From positions 1-38,650 of the forward strand of contig JNVT01000013.1 of assembly GCA_000737985.1 (NCBI GenBank): 38,650 bases of DNA, read 5' to 3'. Shown here piece by piece: positions 29,868 to 38,650 of the stretch (the first letter of the stretch is position 1; each line of letters begins with the position of its first letter). The stretch comes from Gammaproteobacteria bacterium MFB021. Its GTDB lineage: Bacteria > Pseudomonadota > Gammaproteobacteria > Pseudomonadales > Halomonadaceae. A program made the position numbers and the translations under genes. The notes under the pieces were generated by a model. It was given only the letters and a program-made list of their open reading frames with translations. It searched no databases and was not told the DNA's origin.

Positions 29868-29921
29868 TCCCCGCAGCGTCGCGTCGCCCTGGCAGCCGTC
29901 GTGGTGAGCCCGCCGGCGTGC

Positions 29922-30716
29922 TCATTCGCTGTCGCGATTTGGAGATGGCGCGATCTCGCGCAGGCGCTTGTCCATGGTGCCGAGGATGCCGCGCAGGATG
30001 TTCATCTCCATGCTGTCGAGATGCGCGCGCAGGAACAGCCGGCGTAGACGGGCCATAAGCTGGCGCGGGTTGTCCGGGTCGTGGAATTCCAGCGTGGTCA
30101 GGGTGCGCTCCAGATGGGCGAAGAAACGCTCCATGTCGGCGTGGCTGGCCGGCGGGTTGTCCCAGGCCACGCCGAACGGCTGGGCGGCATCGTCATCGGC
30201 GGCCGGAGCCGACTCGCTGGCGCCGAGCCACGCCTGGCGGCACTCGTAGGCCAGTACCTGCACCGCCGCGGCGAGGTTGAGCGAGCTGAAGTCAGGGTTG
30301 GTGGGGATGTGTACATGGCGATGGCAGCGCTGCAGTTCGGCATTGGTGAGCCCGGTATCCTCGCGGCCGAACACCAGCGCGACCCGGCTCTGGCCCGGGG
30401 CCAGCGCCGTGGGCAGGCTCTCCGCCAAGGCGCGCGGGCCGATCAGCGGCCAGGGGAGATGGCGTGAACGCGCGCTGGCACCCACCACCAGGGTGCAGTC
30501 GGCGACCGCTTCCTCGAGCTGGTCGTGGACGCGGGCGCCTTCCACCAGCGCGTTGGCGCCGGAGGCGCGGGAGTAGGCCTCGCGATCCTGGGGGTCGCAG
30601 CGCGGTGCCACCAGCGCCAGGTCGTCGAGCCCCATGTTGCGCATGGCGCGGGCGGCCCCGCCGATATTGCCGGGGTGGCTGGTGCCGATCAAAACGATAC
30701 GAATACGGTCGAGCAT
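29922..30716 (-). CDS. trmJ: tRNA (cytidine/uridine-2'-O)-methyltransferase TrmJ
   Basis: SPOUT-class enzyme that 2'-O-methylates position 32 of several tRNAs. From the ATG at 30716 ([20 protein letters not shown]) it has 264 residues, matching the E. coli N-terminus. The knot motifs [16 protein letters not shown] and [21 protein letters not shown] are clear. The frame stays open upstream to an ATG at 30839, which would add 41 residues including five xDxPx-type pentapeptides from a 15-bp repeat. No candidate start has a good ribosome site, so the true start is uncertain. It is divergent from suhB and upstream of iscR, the order also seen in E. coli. Confidence 0.93.
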   Translation of the reverse strand: MLDRIRIVLIGTSHPGNIGGAARAMRNMGLDDLALVAPRCDPQDREAYSRASGANALVEGARVHDQLEEAVADCTLVVGASARSRHLPWPLIGPRALAESLPTALAPGQSRVALVFGREDTGLTNAELQRCHRHVHIPTNPDFSSLNLAAAVQVLAYECRQAWLGASESAPAADDDAAQPFGVAWDNPPASHADMERFFAHLERTLTTLEFHDPDNPRQLMARLRRLFLRAHLDSMEMNILRGILGTMDKRLREIAPSPNRDSE

Positions 30717-30725
30717 GCTGGAGGT

Positions 30726-30800
30726 GTCGAACGGTGGTTTGTCGAACATGGGTGTGTCGGACATGGGTCTGTCGAGCCTGGGGGTGTCGAGTAGCGGGAG
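30726..30800. repeat. 5 x 15-bp minisatellite at the 5' end of trmJ
   Basis: Five 15-bp units begin at 30726, 30741, 30756, 30771 and 30786, all starting GTCGRA/GTCGAG (for example GTCGAACATGGGTGT and GTCGGACATGGGTCT). In the trmJ frame they read as pentapeptides LDTP-R, LDRP-M, SDTP-M, FDKP-P, FDTS-S. They lie directly ahead of the conserved start. Confidence 0.85.
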
Positions 30801-30883
30801 ACCGAGCCCAGGGCTGGCGAGCATGAGCGCGTCGGCCATCGGGCGCAAAACGGGAAAACGCGTAGTCTATCATGCCCGTGCTC

Positions 30884-30910
30884 TGTTAGACTCTGCCGCG
30901 CTCTTTAACA
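30884..30910 (+). promoter_or_regulatory. boxA (Nus-factor) element in the suhB leader, with possible extended -10
   Basis: CGCTCTTTAACA at 30899-30910 contains GCTCTTTAACA, 11 consecutive bases of the E. coli rrn boxA TGCTCTTTAACAA. It lies 52 bases before the suhB ATG. Just upstream, TGTTAGACT (30884-30892) fits an extended -10, though no good -35 was found. In E. coli the suhB mRNA itself carries boxA and is autoregulated by the NusB/NusE/SuhB complex. Confidence 0.7.
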
Positions 30911-30962
30911 GCTTTCGATCCCGCTCTCGATACCGTTCTCGATAGATACCAAGGCCAGATCC

Positions 30963-31757
30963 ATGCATCCGATGGTTCAATTCGCGCTGCGTGCCGCACG
31001 TAGCGCCGCTGAACAGTTCGTTCGCATCCGCGACCGTCTCGAAGTCAGCCACGATGAGCAGGCCACCTCCGGTCTGCTGCAAGACACCGCGCGTAACGCC
31101 GAAACGCTGATCGTGCATCAGCTCTCCCGCGGTTATCCCAAACACGGCGTGTCCGGACGCTTCACCCCTTACCGCGAAGGCAAGGGCGAGGAGCGCGACA
31201 CCGTATGGCACATCGAGCCCTTTCACGGCGAGTCCAATCTCGGCGTGGGCAGCCGCCAGTTCGCGATCTCGATGGTGTGTCTGGTCAAGGGTCGCCCCGA
31301 GCATGCGGTGATCGTTGCGCCGTTCAGCGATGACGAGTTCCTGATCAGCCGCGGTCGCGGTGCCCAGGGCAACGGCAAGCGCCTGCGCGTCTCCAAGACG
31401 GTCGGCGTGCCTGGGGCGCGTCTCGCGCTCTCCTGGCCCAGTGAAGAGTACCGCTCGCGCTGGCTGCCGCAGTATCTGACCGTAGTCGAGCGTCTCGGGC
31501 CGCAGATCGATACGCTGATCGGCAGTGGCTGTGCGCTGCTCGACCTGCTCGAGTTCGCCGCCGGACGTACCGATGCGGCCTTCGTGCTCGGTCTCGAGGA
31601 GCAGGATCACTGGGTCGGCTCGCTGCTGCTCAAGGAAGCCGGTGCGCTCTCCGGTGCCATCGACGGTTCGCCCAGCGTGGAAGTGGGCGGCACCCTGATG
31701 GCTGCCGGCCCACGCCTCTACAAGGCCCTGGCCCAGCAGTTGAAAGCGAGCGTCTGA
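30963..31757 (+). CDS. suhB: SuhB-like inositol-monophosphatase-fold protein with degenerate active site
   Basis: The protein has 264 residues and aligns end to end with E. coli SuhB (MHPMVQFALRAARSAAEQ, RGRGAQGNGKRLRVS, LLEFAAGRTDAAFVLGL). The metal-binding motifs are changed. The family motif W-x-x-D-P-x-D-G-T-x-N is WHIEPFHGESN here, so the two aspartates are E85 and H88 and the threonine is E90. The EESG motif holding the E67 ligand is absent (GRFTPYREGKG). Only the C-terminal aspartate (D215, QDHW) remains, without its tryptophan. Phosphatase activity is therefore doubtful. In E. coli SuhB supports rRNA antitermination without needing catalysis. A boxA in the leader supports that role here. 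AAGG precedes the ATG. Confidence 0.9.
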   Translation: MHPMVQFALRAARSAAEQFVRIRDRLEVSHDEQATSGLLQDTARNAETLIVHQLSRGYPKHGVSGRFTPYREGKGEERDTVWHIEPFHGESNLGVGSRQFAISMVCLVKGRPEHAVIVAPFSDDEFLISRGRGAQGNGKRLRVSKTVGVPGARLALSWPSEEYRSRWLPQYLTVVERLGPQIDTLIGSGCALLDLLEFAAGRTDAAFVLGLEEQDHWVGSLLLKEAGALSGAIDGSPSVEVGGTLMAAGPRLYKALAQQLKASV

Positions 31758-31804
31758 CGCCTCGGGCGTCACGCCCACAGCGCGTCAGGCGCTGCTGAAA
31801 TAGA

Positions 31805-31844
31805 GACACCCCGCCGGTTTCGCCGGCGGGGTGTCTTTGTTTGT
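31805..31844 (+). terminator. intrinsic terminator of suhB
   Basis: GACACCCCGCCGG (31805-31817) pairs perfectly over 13 bp with CCGGCGGGGTGTC (31823-31835) around TTTCG, followed by TTTGTTTGT. It lies 48 bases beyond the suhB stop and is the clearest Rho-independent terminator in the window. Confidence 0.9.
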
Positions 31845-31896
31845 AGCTCGTGTTTATGGCTTGGGCTGCTGAAGGGCGGCCTGCGCTGTGCGTAAA

Positions 31897-31920
31897 CGGG
31901 GCGCCTGAGAGGGCGCCCCG
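31897..31920 (-). terminator. terminator hairpin of the esterase gene
   Basis: CGGGGCGCC (31897-31905) pairs with GGCGCCCCG (31912-31920) around six bases. On the minus strand TTTACG follows. It is four bases beyond the esterase stop. Confidence 0.6.
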
Positions 31921-31924
31921 GCGC

Positions 31925-33772
31925 TCAGATACGCTTGCCCAGATTCACGAACAGCGTGCTGGTGCGCGCATTGTCCGGATCGACGCTGGCACCGACCTGG
32001 GTATCGACGCCCCAGAGCGTGGCACGCGCACCGACGTTGACCTCGACATAGTCACGATCGAAGGTGAGCTTGGGCACGTGATACTCGCCCAGCTGCGGCA
32101 GGCTCTGCAGGCTCGCCGCGACCCCTTCGCTCTTTTCGAACTCGTGGTTGTAGGTGAGCTGCAGGTAGGGGTTGAGCGTCGGCCCGTGACGGCGGATCTG
32201 CCAGCCGACCCGGCCCACCAGCGAGTCGATGTCCTGATCGGGATAGCTCAGCGAGGTCGACGCCTGGCCCTCTTCGTCATAGCCATCGAGCTTGACCCGC
32301 TGCCAGGTCACCCCGGCGATCGGCCCGGTGCGCACGTCGCCCTCGGGAATCGCGAAGGCGCGGAACTCGTAACCGGCGTTGAGCGCGGCACTCAGGTTGC
32401 TGCCGTCCGGCGAGCCGCGGTGGTGGCGGGTCGCGCTGCCCAGCTGCACTTCGCGATCGATGTCGTAGTCGAGCCAGCTGTAGCTCAACTGGGCGTTGAC
32501 CCAGGCGTTCTCGGCATACCAGCCGGAGAAGAGGCCGACGGTGGTGTCCTTGCGCTGGAAGTCGCCGCGGCCGTCGCCGAAGTCGGCGTCCTGATCGCCG
32601 TAGCCGACGAATCCACCCAGCACCAGCCCGTCTTGATACCAGTCCACCCCGAATAGCCCCGCCGGCATGCTGGCGTCATACAGATCGCCGGAGTCGAGCT
32701 GCTGATGCTCGGCGCGCAGATCGCCCCACCAGCGCAGGCCGTTGGCCAGCGGCACCGCATCGAGATGTTCGGCGACCCGGTTGGCCCGCGAGCGCCCGCT
32801 GAGCACCGCCGAGTGGGTCAGCAACTGCTGCTGCTGCGGGGCTTCGAGCAGCGAGATCACGTACTCGCCGATGATCCGATGGGTGGCAGTGGTGGGGTGA
32901 ACGTCGTCGGCGAACACATAGCTTTCGTCGGCGCCGGGGGCGACCAGAGTATTGGGCGTACACAGCGGTAGAGGGGGCGTCTGGGCACAGGCGCGGTCGG
33001 TGACATTGGTGAAGCCGTAGGCGGCGGGCTCGGCGACCACCTCCTGCAGCAGGCCGAAGGTATCCACCGGGATCACCTCGGCGCCGCTGGCGGCCACCGC
33101 GGCGTAGAGCGCGCTGTTGTACTGGCTCGCCAGCGCGGTGGCGGTCGCGCTGGTGACGGGGTCACCGTTGAAGCGCGGCGTCAGGCCGAAGTCGGGAATG
33201 TTGAACAGCAGCACATAGCGCGCGCCGGCACCTTCCAGCGTGGCGAGAATGCCCGCGGTGCCGGTGACCGCCGTGGTGATGGTGCTCTGGGCGTCGGCGC
33301 CGCCGGCCACCGCGAACAGATCGTTGGCGCCGCCCCAGACGGCGTAGAGGGCATCGCCATCGGCCACACCGCCGGTGCTGGCGAGATAGGTCGCGACCTG
33401 CTCGCTGAGGGCGGGTGCGGCGCCGAACGGGGTCGCGGCGGGTGTGGTCACCCGGGCGCCGCCGACGGCGTAGTCGTTGCCGCCGACATTGCTGGGCTGG
33501 GCGTTGCTGGCGTAGTGGCCGGCGACCCGCTCGGCCCACACCGGCCCGGGGTTGGTGGTGAAGCGGCCGATGAACGCTTGCTGGCTCGGCGTCAGCGAGA
33601 GCGCGCTGCCGATGGCGCCACGGTAGTAGCCGCTGTCGCTCAGGCTATCGCCGAAGAATACGGTGTCGTCGAAGGTGTCATGGAAGCTGGAGACGGCCAG
33701 CGCCGGGAGCGGCAGGGCGCTGGCCCCGACGATCACCCCCAGCGCCAGTTGCCGAGAGCGCGGCATTGGCAT
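31925..33772 (-). CDS. autotransporter GDSL esterase/lipase (EstA-like)
   Basis: The protein has 615 residues. The ATG at 33772 (MPMPRSRQLALG) has AAGGG upstream, and a signal peptide ends at ALA near residue 26. The passenger (about 27-330) is a GDSL hydrolase: nucleophile S43 in FFGDSLSDSGYY, block III GGAND (N150) and the D290/H292 pair in DDVHP. A linker leads to a C-terminal autotransporter beta-barrel (about 345-615) with alternating aromatic strands such as WVNAQLSYSWLDYDID. The last residues are LFVNLGKRI, without the usual terminal phenylalanine or tryptophan. The nearest known model is P. aeruginosa EstA, a surface esterase. A 140-bp inverted-repeat element lies 37 bp upstream of the start. 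Confidence 0.92.
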   Translation of the reverse strand: MPMPRSRQLALGVIVGASALPLPALAVSSFHDTFDDTVFFGDSLSDSGYYRGAIGSALSLTPSQQAFIGRFTTNPGPVWAERVAGHYASNAQPSNVGGNDYAVGGARVTTPAATPFGAAPALSEQVATYLASTGGVADGDALYAVWGGANDLFAVAGGADAQSTITTAVTGTAGILATLEGAGARYVLLFNIPDFGLTPRFNGDPVTSATATALASQYNSALYAAVAASGAEVIPVDTFGLLQEVVAEPAAYGFTNVTDRACAQTPPLPLCTPNTLVAPGADESYVFADDVHPTTATHRIIGEYVISLLEAPQQQQLLTHSAVLSGRSRANRVAEHLDAVPLANGLRWWGDLRAEHQQLDSGDLYDASMPAGLFGVDWYQDGLVLGGFVGYGDQDADFGDGRGDFQRKDTTVGLFSGWYAENAWVNAQLSYSWLDYDIDREVQLGSATRHHRGSPDGSNLSAALNAGYEFRAFAIPEGDVRTGPIAGVTWQRVKLDGYDEEGQASTSLSYPDQDIDSLVGRVGWQIRRHGPTLNPYLQLTYNHEFEKSEGVAASLQSLPQLGEYHVPKLTFDRDYVEVNVGARATLWGVDTQVGASVDPDNARTSTLFVNLGKRI

Positions 33773-33809
33773 GGTGTCGATCCCTTGTGAGCTGTTGTCA
33801 TGGCTTGTG

Positions 33810-33949
33810 GGCACTGTCTGAAAAGGACTGCGCTCGCCCATACGGCGTTAAAAATCGGCTCAAAATGCTCATTTACACCTCGTAAACTCCGCGTTCTCGC
33901 CGATTTTTGCCTTGTCTGGCCTTCGCTCGTCGACTTTTCAGACAGCACC
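33810..33949. mobile_element. MITE-like palindromic element, family B (140 bp)
   Basis: Terminal inverted repeats of 16 bp (GGGCACTGTCTGAAAAG at the left from 33809; AGGTGCTGTCTGAAAAG as reverse complement of the right end) differ at two core positions. Nested inside are AAAAATCGGC (33850-33859) with GCCGATTTTT (33899-33908), and TTTAC (33872-33876) with GTAAA (33882-33886), so the whole unit can fold as one long interrupted hairpin. It has no coding sequence. No target duplication was identified. It occupies the upstream region of the esterase gene. Confidence 0.7.
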
Positions 33950-34069
33950 TAGTACCGAGTGCCAGCCCTGATAGCGGGCGGCGCGCGATCCTCAAACGAG
34001 CGTTTACGTTATGACACAGTGCCGCCGCCGCGGCTGTAAGAGAAAGGTCGCATGCCCACTGGCCGACGC

Positions 34070-35515
<1,446 letters not shown>

Positions 35516-35523
35516 GGTCATCC

Positions 35524-36267
35524 TCAACGGTCGTGGTCGCGTAGCCAGGCATCGATCAGGGCGTGGCAGCGCTGCCCCGAGAAGCTGGGAAAGTGGCCGC
35601 CGTGGACGCTGCGTACCGGCAGCGCGCGCAGCCGTCGCAGGCTGGCGGCGTAGTCGTCGAGATCGCTGTGGTAGGCGTCCTCGATCAGCTCGCCGTCGTA
35701 GAGGATGTCGCCGGCGATCAGGGTCGCGCTGGCCGCCTCCCACAGCGCGATTCCCCCGGGCGAGTGGCCGGGGGTGTGGATCACTTCGAAGCGGCGGTCG
35801 CCGAGATCGATCACGTCGCCATCCTCGAGGGCCTGGATCGCCGGCGGCGCCGGGATGCGGTAGCCGCTATGGGCATAGGGCAGCGGTGGCAGGGTGTCGA
35901 ACATGGCATCGTCGAGGAAGCGCGCGGCCAGCGTGCGCGCGTTGTCCGGGTCGGCGAGGATATCGGCCTCGGCGGCGTGTACGTGGCAGCAGTCGAACTC
36001 GTGGGCGCTGCCGATATGGTCGAAATGGGTGTGGCTGGCCACGGCGACGATATCGCGCTCGCTGAGCAGCGCGACCCGCTCGCGCAGCGGCACCGCGCCG
36101 AGGCCGAAGTCGACCACCAGATCGCGGTCGCGACCGCGTACGTGCCAGATGTTGCAGCGGTAGAACGGCTTGATGCCGGGCTCGTCGATCAGCGTGATGG
36201 CATCGGCGAGGGGCTGCAGCCGATACCAGCTCGCGGCATCGCCGCGAGGCAGGGCGAAACCGCTCAT
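35524..36267 (-). CDS. metallo-beta-lactamase-fold hydrolase
   Basis: The protein has 247 residues. The zinc motif SHTHFDH gives H79, H81, D83 and H84, with further ligands H168 (HTPGHSPGG), D187 (AGDILYDG) and the final histidine in GGHFPS. The fold includes glyoxalase II, lactonases and many others, so the substrate cannot be named. Conserved C96-C97 in EFDCCHVHAAE are unusual but unexplained. The start overlaps the permease stop as ATGA, so it is part of the same operon. Confidence 0.88.
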   Translation of the reverse strand: MSGFALPRGDAASWYRLQPLADAITLIDEPGIKPFYRCNIWHVRGRDRDLVVDFGLGAVPLRERVALLSERDIVAVASHTHFDHIGSAHEFDCCHVHAAEADILADPDNARTLAARFLDDAMFDTLPPLPYAHSGYRIPAPPAIQALEDGDVIDLGDRRFEVIHTPGHSPGGIALWEAASATLIAGDILYDGELIEDAYHSDLDDYAASLRRLRALPVRSVHGGHFPSFSGQRCHALIDAWLRDHDR

Positions 36268-37601
36268 GGCGCGGACTCCTCGACGGCGGCCTGCGAGCGC
36301 GGCCGGGTCAGCAGCTGCGCGCCCAGCCAGTAGAGCGCGCCGGTGATCACGAACACCGGCAGCGAGGCGCCGAACGCCAGCGGCGAGACCAGCGACCAGT
36401 AGGCGGCGAGGGCGGCGCCGATCAGATAGGCGCCGATCGCCACCGCCGCGGTGGGCCGCCCCAGCTGGTGTTTGGCGCTGAGCAGCTCGCGGCCGTAGCC
36501 GTCGCGCCCGACCAGGTAGTAGTCGACGATCATCACCGAGAAGGCGGGGATGAACAGCGCGCCGATCAGCAGCAGGAAGTTCTGGAACTGATCCAGAATG
36601 CCCGGAATCAGCGCGCCGAACACTGTCACCACGCCGATCACCAGCGCCGGCTTCCAGAACGCCATGCCGGGGGCGACGTTCATGCACGAGAGTGTGGCGC
36701 TGTAGACCGCCATGACGTTGGTGGTCATCACCGAGAAGAAGATCACCAGCGCCGCCGGCAGCCCGAAGCCGAAGCCGGAGAGCAGCCGCGTCGGATCGTA
36801 GGTCTGGGTCATGCCGTTGAGCACCGAGAGCCCGGACACCGCGGCACCCAGCCCCATCGCCAGCAGCGCCGCCAGCACGTAGCCGACATAGGTGCCCCAC
36901 ACGGCAATGGCGCCGCTCTTGCAGTTGCGGTTGTAGTCCGCCGAGGAGGAGATCCAGGAGAAGGCGGTGGCGATCACGATATCGAAGGCGATGCCGAGGG
37001 TGATGCCGTTGCGCGCCTCGACCGGCATCGTCAGCAGCGCGCCGACGTCGTAGTGGCGGTTGAGTTGGTAAAGCACCACCGCCGCCAGCCCGACCATGGC
37101 CACCGCCGCCCAGCGTTCGACCCGCTCGATGCCCAGATGGCCGCGCAGCACGATCAGTACCACCACGCTCTCGCACAGGATGGTCATCAGTGCCAGGTTG
37201 GAGTAGCCGGTGGTCGCCTGGATCGCGTAGTCCAGACTCATCCCGGCGAGCAGCGCCTGGATCCAGCTCCAGGCGATCAGCACGCCCATGTTGACCAGCG
37301 AGATCAGCCGGCTGCCCAGCGGCCCATAGGCGCGCCGGGTCAGCGCCATCGACGGCAGCCCGGTGCGCTGGCCCATCAGCCCCACCAGCAGCAGCGGCAC
37401 GGCGCCGATCAGCGAGCCCACCAGCACGCTGCCCATGGCGGTGGTGAAGGGGAGATCCGGCACCAGCAGCATGCCGGTGAGAATGGTGGTGACGACGACG
37501 TTGGCACCCAGCCACAGGGCGATGGTGCCAAAGGCGCCGAGACTCTTGTGCTGATGCTCGTCGAGGGTGTCCTGCCCGAGCAGGCGGTCGAAGAAAGCCA
37601 T
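36264..37601 (-). CDS. NCS1-family permease (purine/cytosine permease-like)
   Basis: Integral membrane transporter of 445 residues with about 12 predicted helices. The N-terminal WLGANVVVTTILTGMLL and the YGPLGSRLISLVNMGVLIAWSW segment fit the cytosine-permease branch of nucleobase:cation symporters. FSWISSSADYNRNCKSG corresponds to the conserved loop and helix 6 region. The ATG at 37601 has GAGGAT seven bases upstream. The substrate is not predictable; the linked decarboxylase and aldehyde dehydrogenase suggest a nitrogenous compound. It overlaps the hydrolase gene by four bases. Confidence 0.88.
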   Translation of the reverse strand: MAFFDRLLGQDTLDEHQHKSLGAFGTIALWLGANVVVTTILTGMLLVPDLPFTTAMGSVLVGSLIGAVPLLLVGLMGQRTGLPSMALTRRAYGPLGSRLISLVNMGVLIAWSWIQALLAGMSLDYAIQATTGYSNLALMTILCESVVVLIVLRGHLGIERVERWAAVAMVGLAAVVLYQLNRHYDVGALLTMPVEARNGITLGIAFDIVIATAFSWISSSADYNRNCKSGAIAVWGTYVGYVLAALLAMGLGAAVSGLSVLNGMTQTYDPTRLLSGFGFGLPAALVIFFSVMTTNVMAVYSATLSCMNVAPGMAFWKPALVIGVVTVFGALIPGILDQFQNFLLLIGALFIPAFSVMIVDYYLVGRDGYGRELLSAKHQLGRPTAAVAIGAYLIGAALAAYWSLVSPLAFGASLPVFVITGALYWLGAQLLTRPRSQAAVEESAP

Positions 37602-37644
37602 GTTGAGATCCTCGGTCGTTGTCTTTGTCGTTGTATCGTTGGGT

Positions 37645-37696
37645 CTTGCCTTTATTGCTTGCCTTTATTGCTTGCCTTTATTGCTTGCCTGCCTTG
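37645..37696. repeat. 4 x 13-bp tandem repeat in the permease leader
   Basis: CTTGCCTTTATTG occurs three times exactly (37645, 37658 and 37671), followed by a variant CTTGCCTGCCTTG (37684-37696). It lies in the 120-bp gap between the decarboxylase stop and the permease start. On the sense (minus) strand it reads as purine-rich CAATAAAGGCAAG units. Confidence 0.9.
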
Positions 37697-37721
37697 CTTG
37701 TATGTCCGGGCCAGCGCGGCC

Positions 37722-38650
37722 TCAGCCGCAGACCGCCTCCCAGGCCGTGGCATCGATCTCGATCAGCCGTGGTCCCGTGCAGGGTGCGGCCAGGGCCTCT
37801 GCCAGTGCCGCCGGGCTCGACACGCGCTCGGATTCGCAGCCGAAGGCCCTAGCCAACGGCTGGAACGCCGGCGCCGCCGGGTCGACCCCGAGTGGCGCGA
37901 TGCCGGCATGGGTCATGGCCTGGCGGATCTCCGCATAGCCGGCGTTGTGCCACAGCAGCAGGGTGAGCGGCAGCGCCAGCTCCACCGCGGTGGCCAGTTC
38001 GGCGAGGCTGAACATCACGCCGCCGTCGCCGACCAGTGCCACCACCGGGCGCTGGGGGCAGGCCAGCGCCGCGCCGATGGCCGCCGGCAGGCCGTAGCCG
38101 AGCGTGCCGTAGCCGGTGGAGGCGTTGAACCAGCCGCGCGGCGCGTCGCGCTGGGCCAGATGGTTGCCGGCGTAGACCGGTGCGGTGGAGTCGCCGACCA
38201 GCACGGCATCGCGGCGGTGGCGGTCCAGGGCGTCGAACAGCGGTACGAAAGGGGCGAAATCAGCCCGGGTGGCCAGCGCCAGTGACGCCTTGAGCTCAGC
38301 CACGCGCGCGGCCGCGTCGTGCGAACCCGATGCCAGCCGGGGCAGCAGCGCGCGCATCGCCGTCCCGGCCTCGGCCACGATACCCAGCGCCGGCAGATGG
38401 TTGCCGCACAGCTGGCGCGGGTCGATGTCGATCCGAATCAAACGCTCGGGGAGCCTGAAGCCGCCATCGAAGGTGACATCGTAGTCGGTCTCGCCCAGCT
38501 CGGTGCCGATCGCCAGCACCACGTCGGCCTCCGCCACCAGCGCGCGCACCTCGGGCCAGGTGGCATTGGCGCCGAGATCGAGCGGGTGCGCGCGCCCCAG
38601 CACGCCGCGGGCGTTGATGGTGGTCAGGGTGGGGAGATCCAGGCGCTCGG
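37722..38650 (-). CDS. ThDP-dependent decarboxylase/acetolactate-synthase-like enzyme, 5' end beyond window
   Basis: About 309 C-terminal codons are visible and the frame remains open to the right edge. The central domain is present (TTINARGVLGRAHPLDLG, IGTELGETDYDVTFDGGF). The C-terminal pyrophosphate domain has the ThDP motif beginning GDGGVMFSLAEL and ending in the WHNAGY asparagine, with GSTGYGTLGYGLPAAIGA-type substrate-site residues nearby. It resembles proteins annotated as 5-guanidino-2-oxopentanoate decarboxylase (AruI), which act on transaminated arginine. That name is a guess supported mainly by the neighbouring aldehyde dehydrogenase. It leads the permease, hydrolase and dehydrogenase genes. 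Confidence 0.85.
   Translation of the reverse strand, partial: ERLDLPTLTTINARGVLGRAHPLDLGANATWPEVRALVAEADVVLAIGTELGETDYDVTFDGGFRLPERLIRIDIDPRQLCGNHLPALGIVAEAGTAMRALLPRLASGSHDAAARVAELKASLALATRADFAPFVPLFDALDRHRRDAVLVGDSTAPVYAGNHLAQRDAPRGWFNASTGYGTLGYGLPAAIGAALACPQRPVVALVGDGGVMFSLAELATAVELALPLTLLLWHNAGYAEIRQAMTHAGIAPLGVDPAAPAFQPLARAFGCESERVSSPAALAEALAAPCTGPRLIEIDATAWEAVCG

Noticed and set aside
30726-30800. Possible CRISPR-like array
   Set aside because: The 15-bp units are directly tandem with no spacers; it is a minisatellite. The same holds for 23933-23992 and 37645-37696.
30717-30848. Treating the trmJ upstream codons as certainly part of the protein
   Set aside because: No ribosome site supports any upstream start and TrmJ homologues begin at the [11 protein letters not shown] position. 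It is reported as an open question instead.
36468-38285. 605-codon plus-strand open frame
   Set aside because: It is a histidine/glutamine/arginine-rich shadow of the permease and decarboxylase genes.

Overview
The window is GC-rich, densely coded gammaproteobacterial chromosome. Gene order and protein sequences point to a member of the Halomonadaceae (Halomonas or a near relative). This is inferred from synteny and family resemblance, not from a database search. No rRNA, tRNA, CRISPR array, prophage or intact insertion sequence was seen.

Layout. (1) 1-9009: a housekeeping block. rsmB (cut by the left edge), fmt and def run leftward. A LysM envelope protein and dprA run rightward. A P4-type acid phosphatase lipoprotein lies on the minus strand, followed by tsaC and the hemF-aroE pair. 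(2) 9010-11967: a small transposon-like element, an M48 protease lipoprotein, a putative lipoprotein and a divergent DUF815 ATPase. (3) 12052-17543: a three-gene signalling operon made of a membrane hybrid histidine kinase, a CheY-like receiver and an Hpt/receiver/GGDEF diguanylate cyclase. (4) 17580-29800: the pseudomonad-type block iscR-iscS-iscA-ndk-rlmN-pilF-rodZ-ispG-hisS-yfgM-bamB-der, all leftward. iscU, hscB, hscA, fdx and iscX are absent from their usual places, and a 143-bp element separates iscR from iscS. (5) 29922-31757: trmJ, divergent from suhB. (6) 31925-33772: an autotransporter GDSL esterase, with a second type of small inverted-repeat element next to its start. (7) 34070-38650: a leftward catabolic cluster of a ThDP-dependent decarboxylase-like enzyme (cut by the right edge), an NCS1 permease, a metallo-beta-lactamase-fold hydrolase and an aldehyde dehydrogenase.

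Most notable points. suhB encodes an inositol-monophosphatase-fold protein that has lost most of its metal-binding residues, yet its leader carries a near-perfect boxA (GCTCTTTAACA). This suggests the protein is kept for Nus-factor antitermination and autoregulation rather than phosphatase activity. The isc operon is reduced to iscR-iscS-iscA behind a well-formed promoter that overlaps an IscR-type site. Two families of 140-143 bp terminal-inverted-repeat elements occur, and one copy is flanked by CTAA duplications. Short tandem repeats sit in the trmJ 5' region, the rodZ linker and the permease leader.

Genes that probably work together: rsmB-fmt-def (translation), hemF-aroE (overlapping stop and start), the kinase/receiver/cyclase trio (c-di-GMP output), yfgM-bamB (envelope protein export and assembly), iscR-S-A (Fe-S), and the right-hand cluster (import, decarboxylation and aldehyde oxidation of an unidentified compound).
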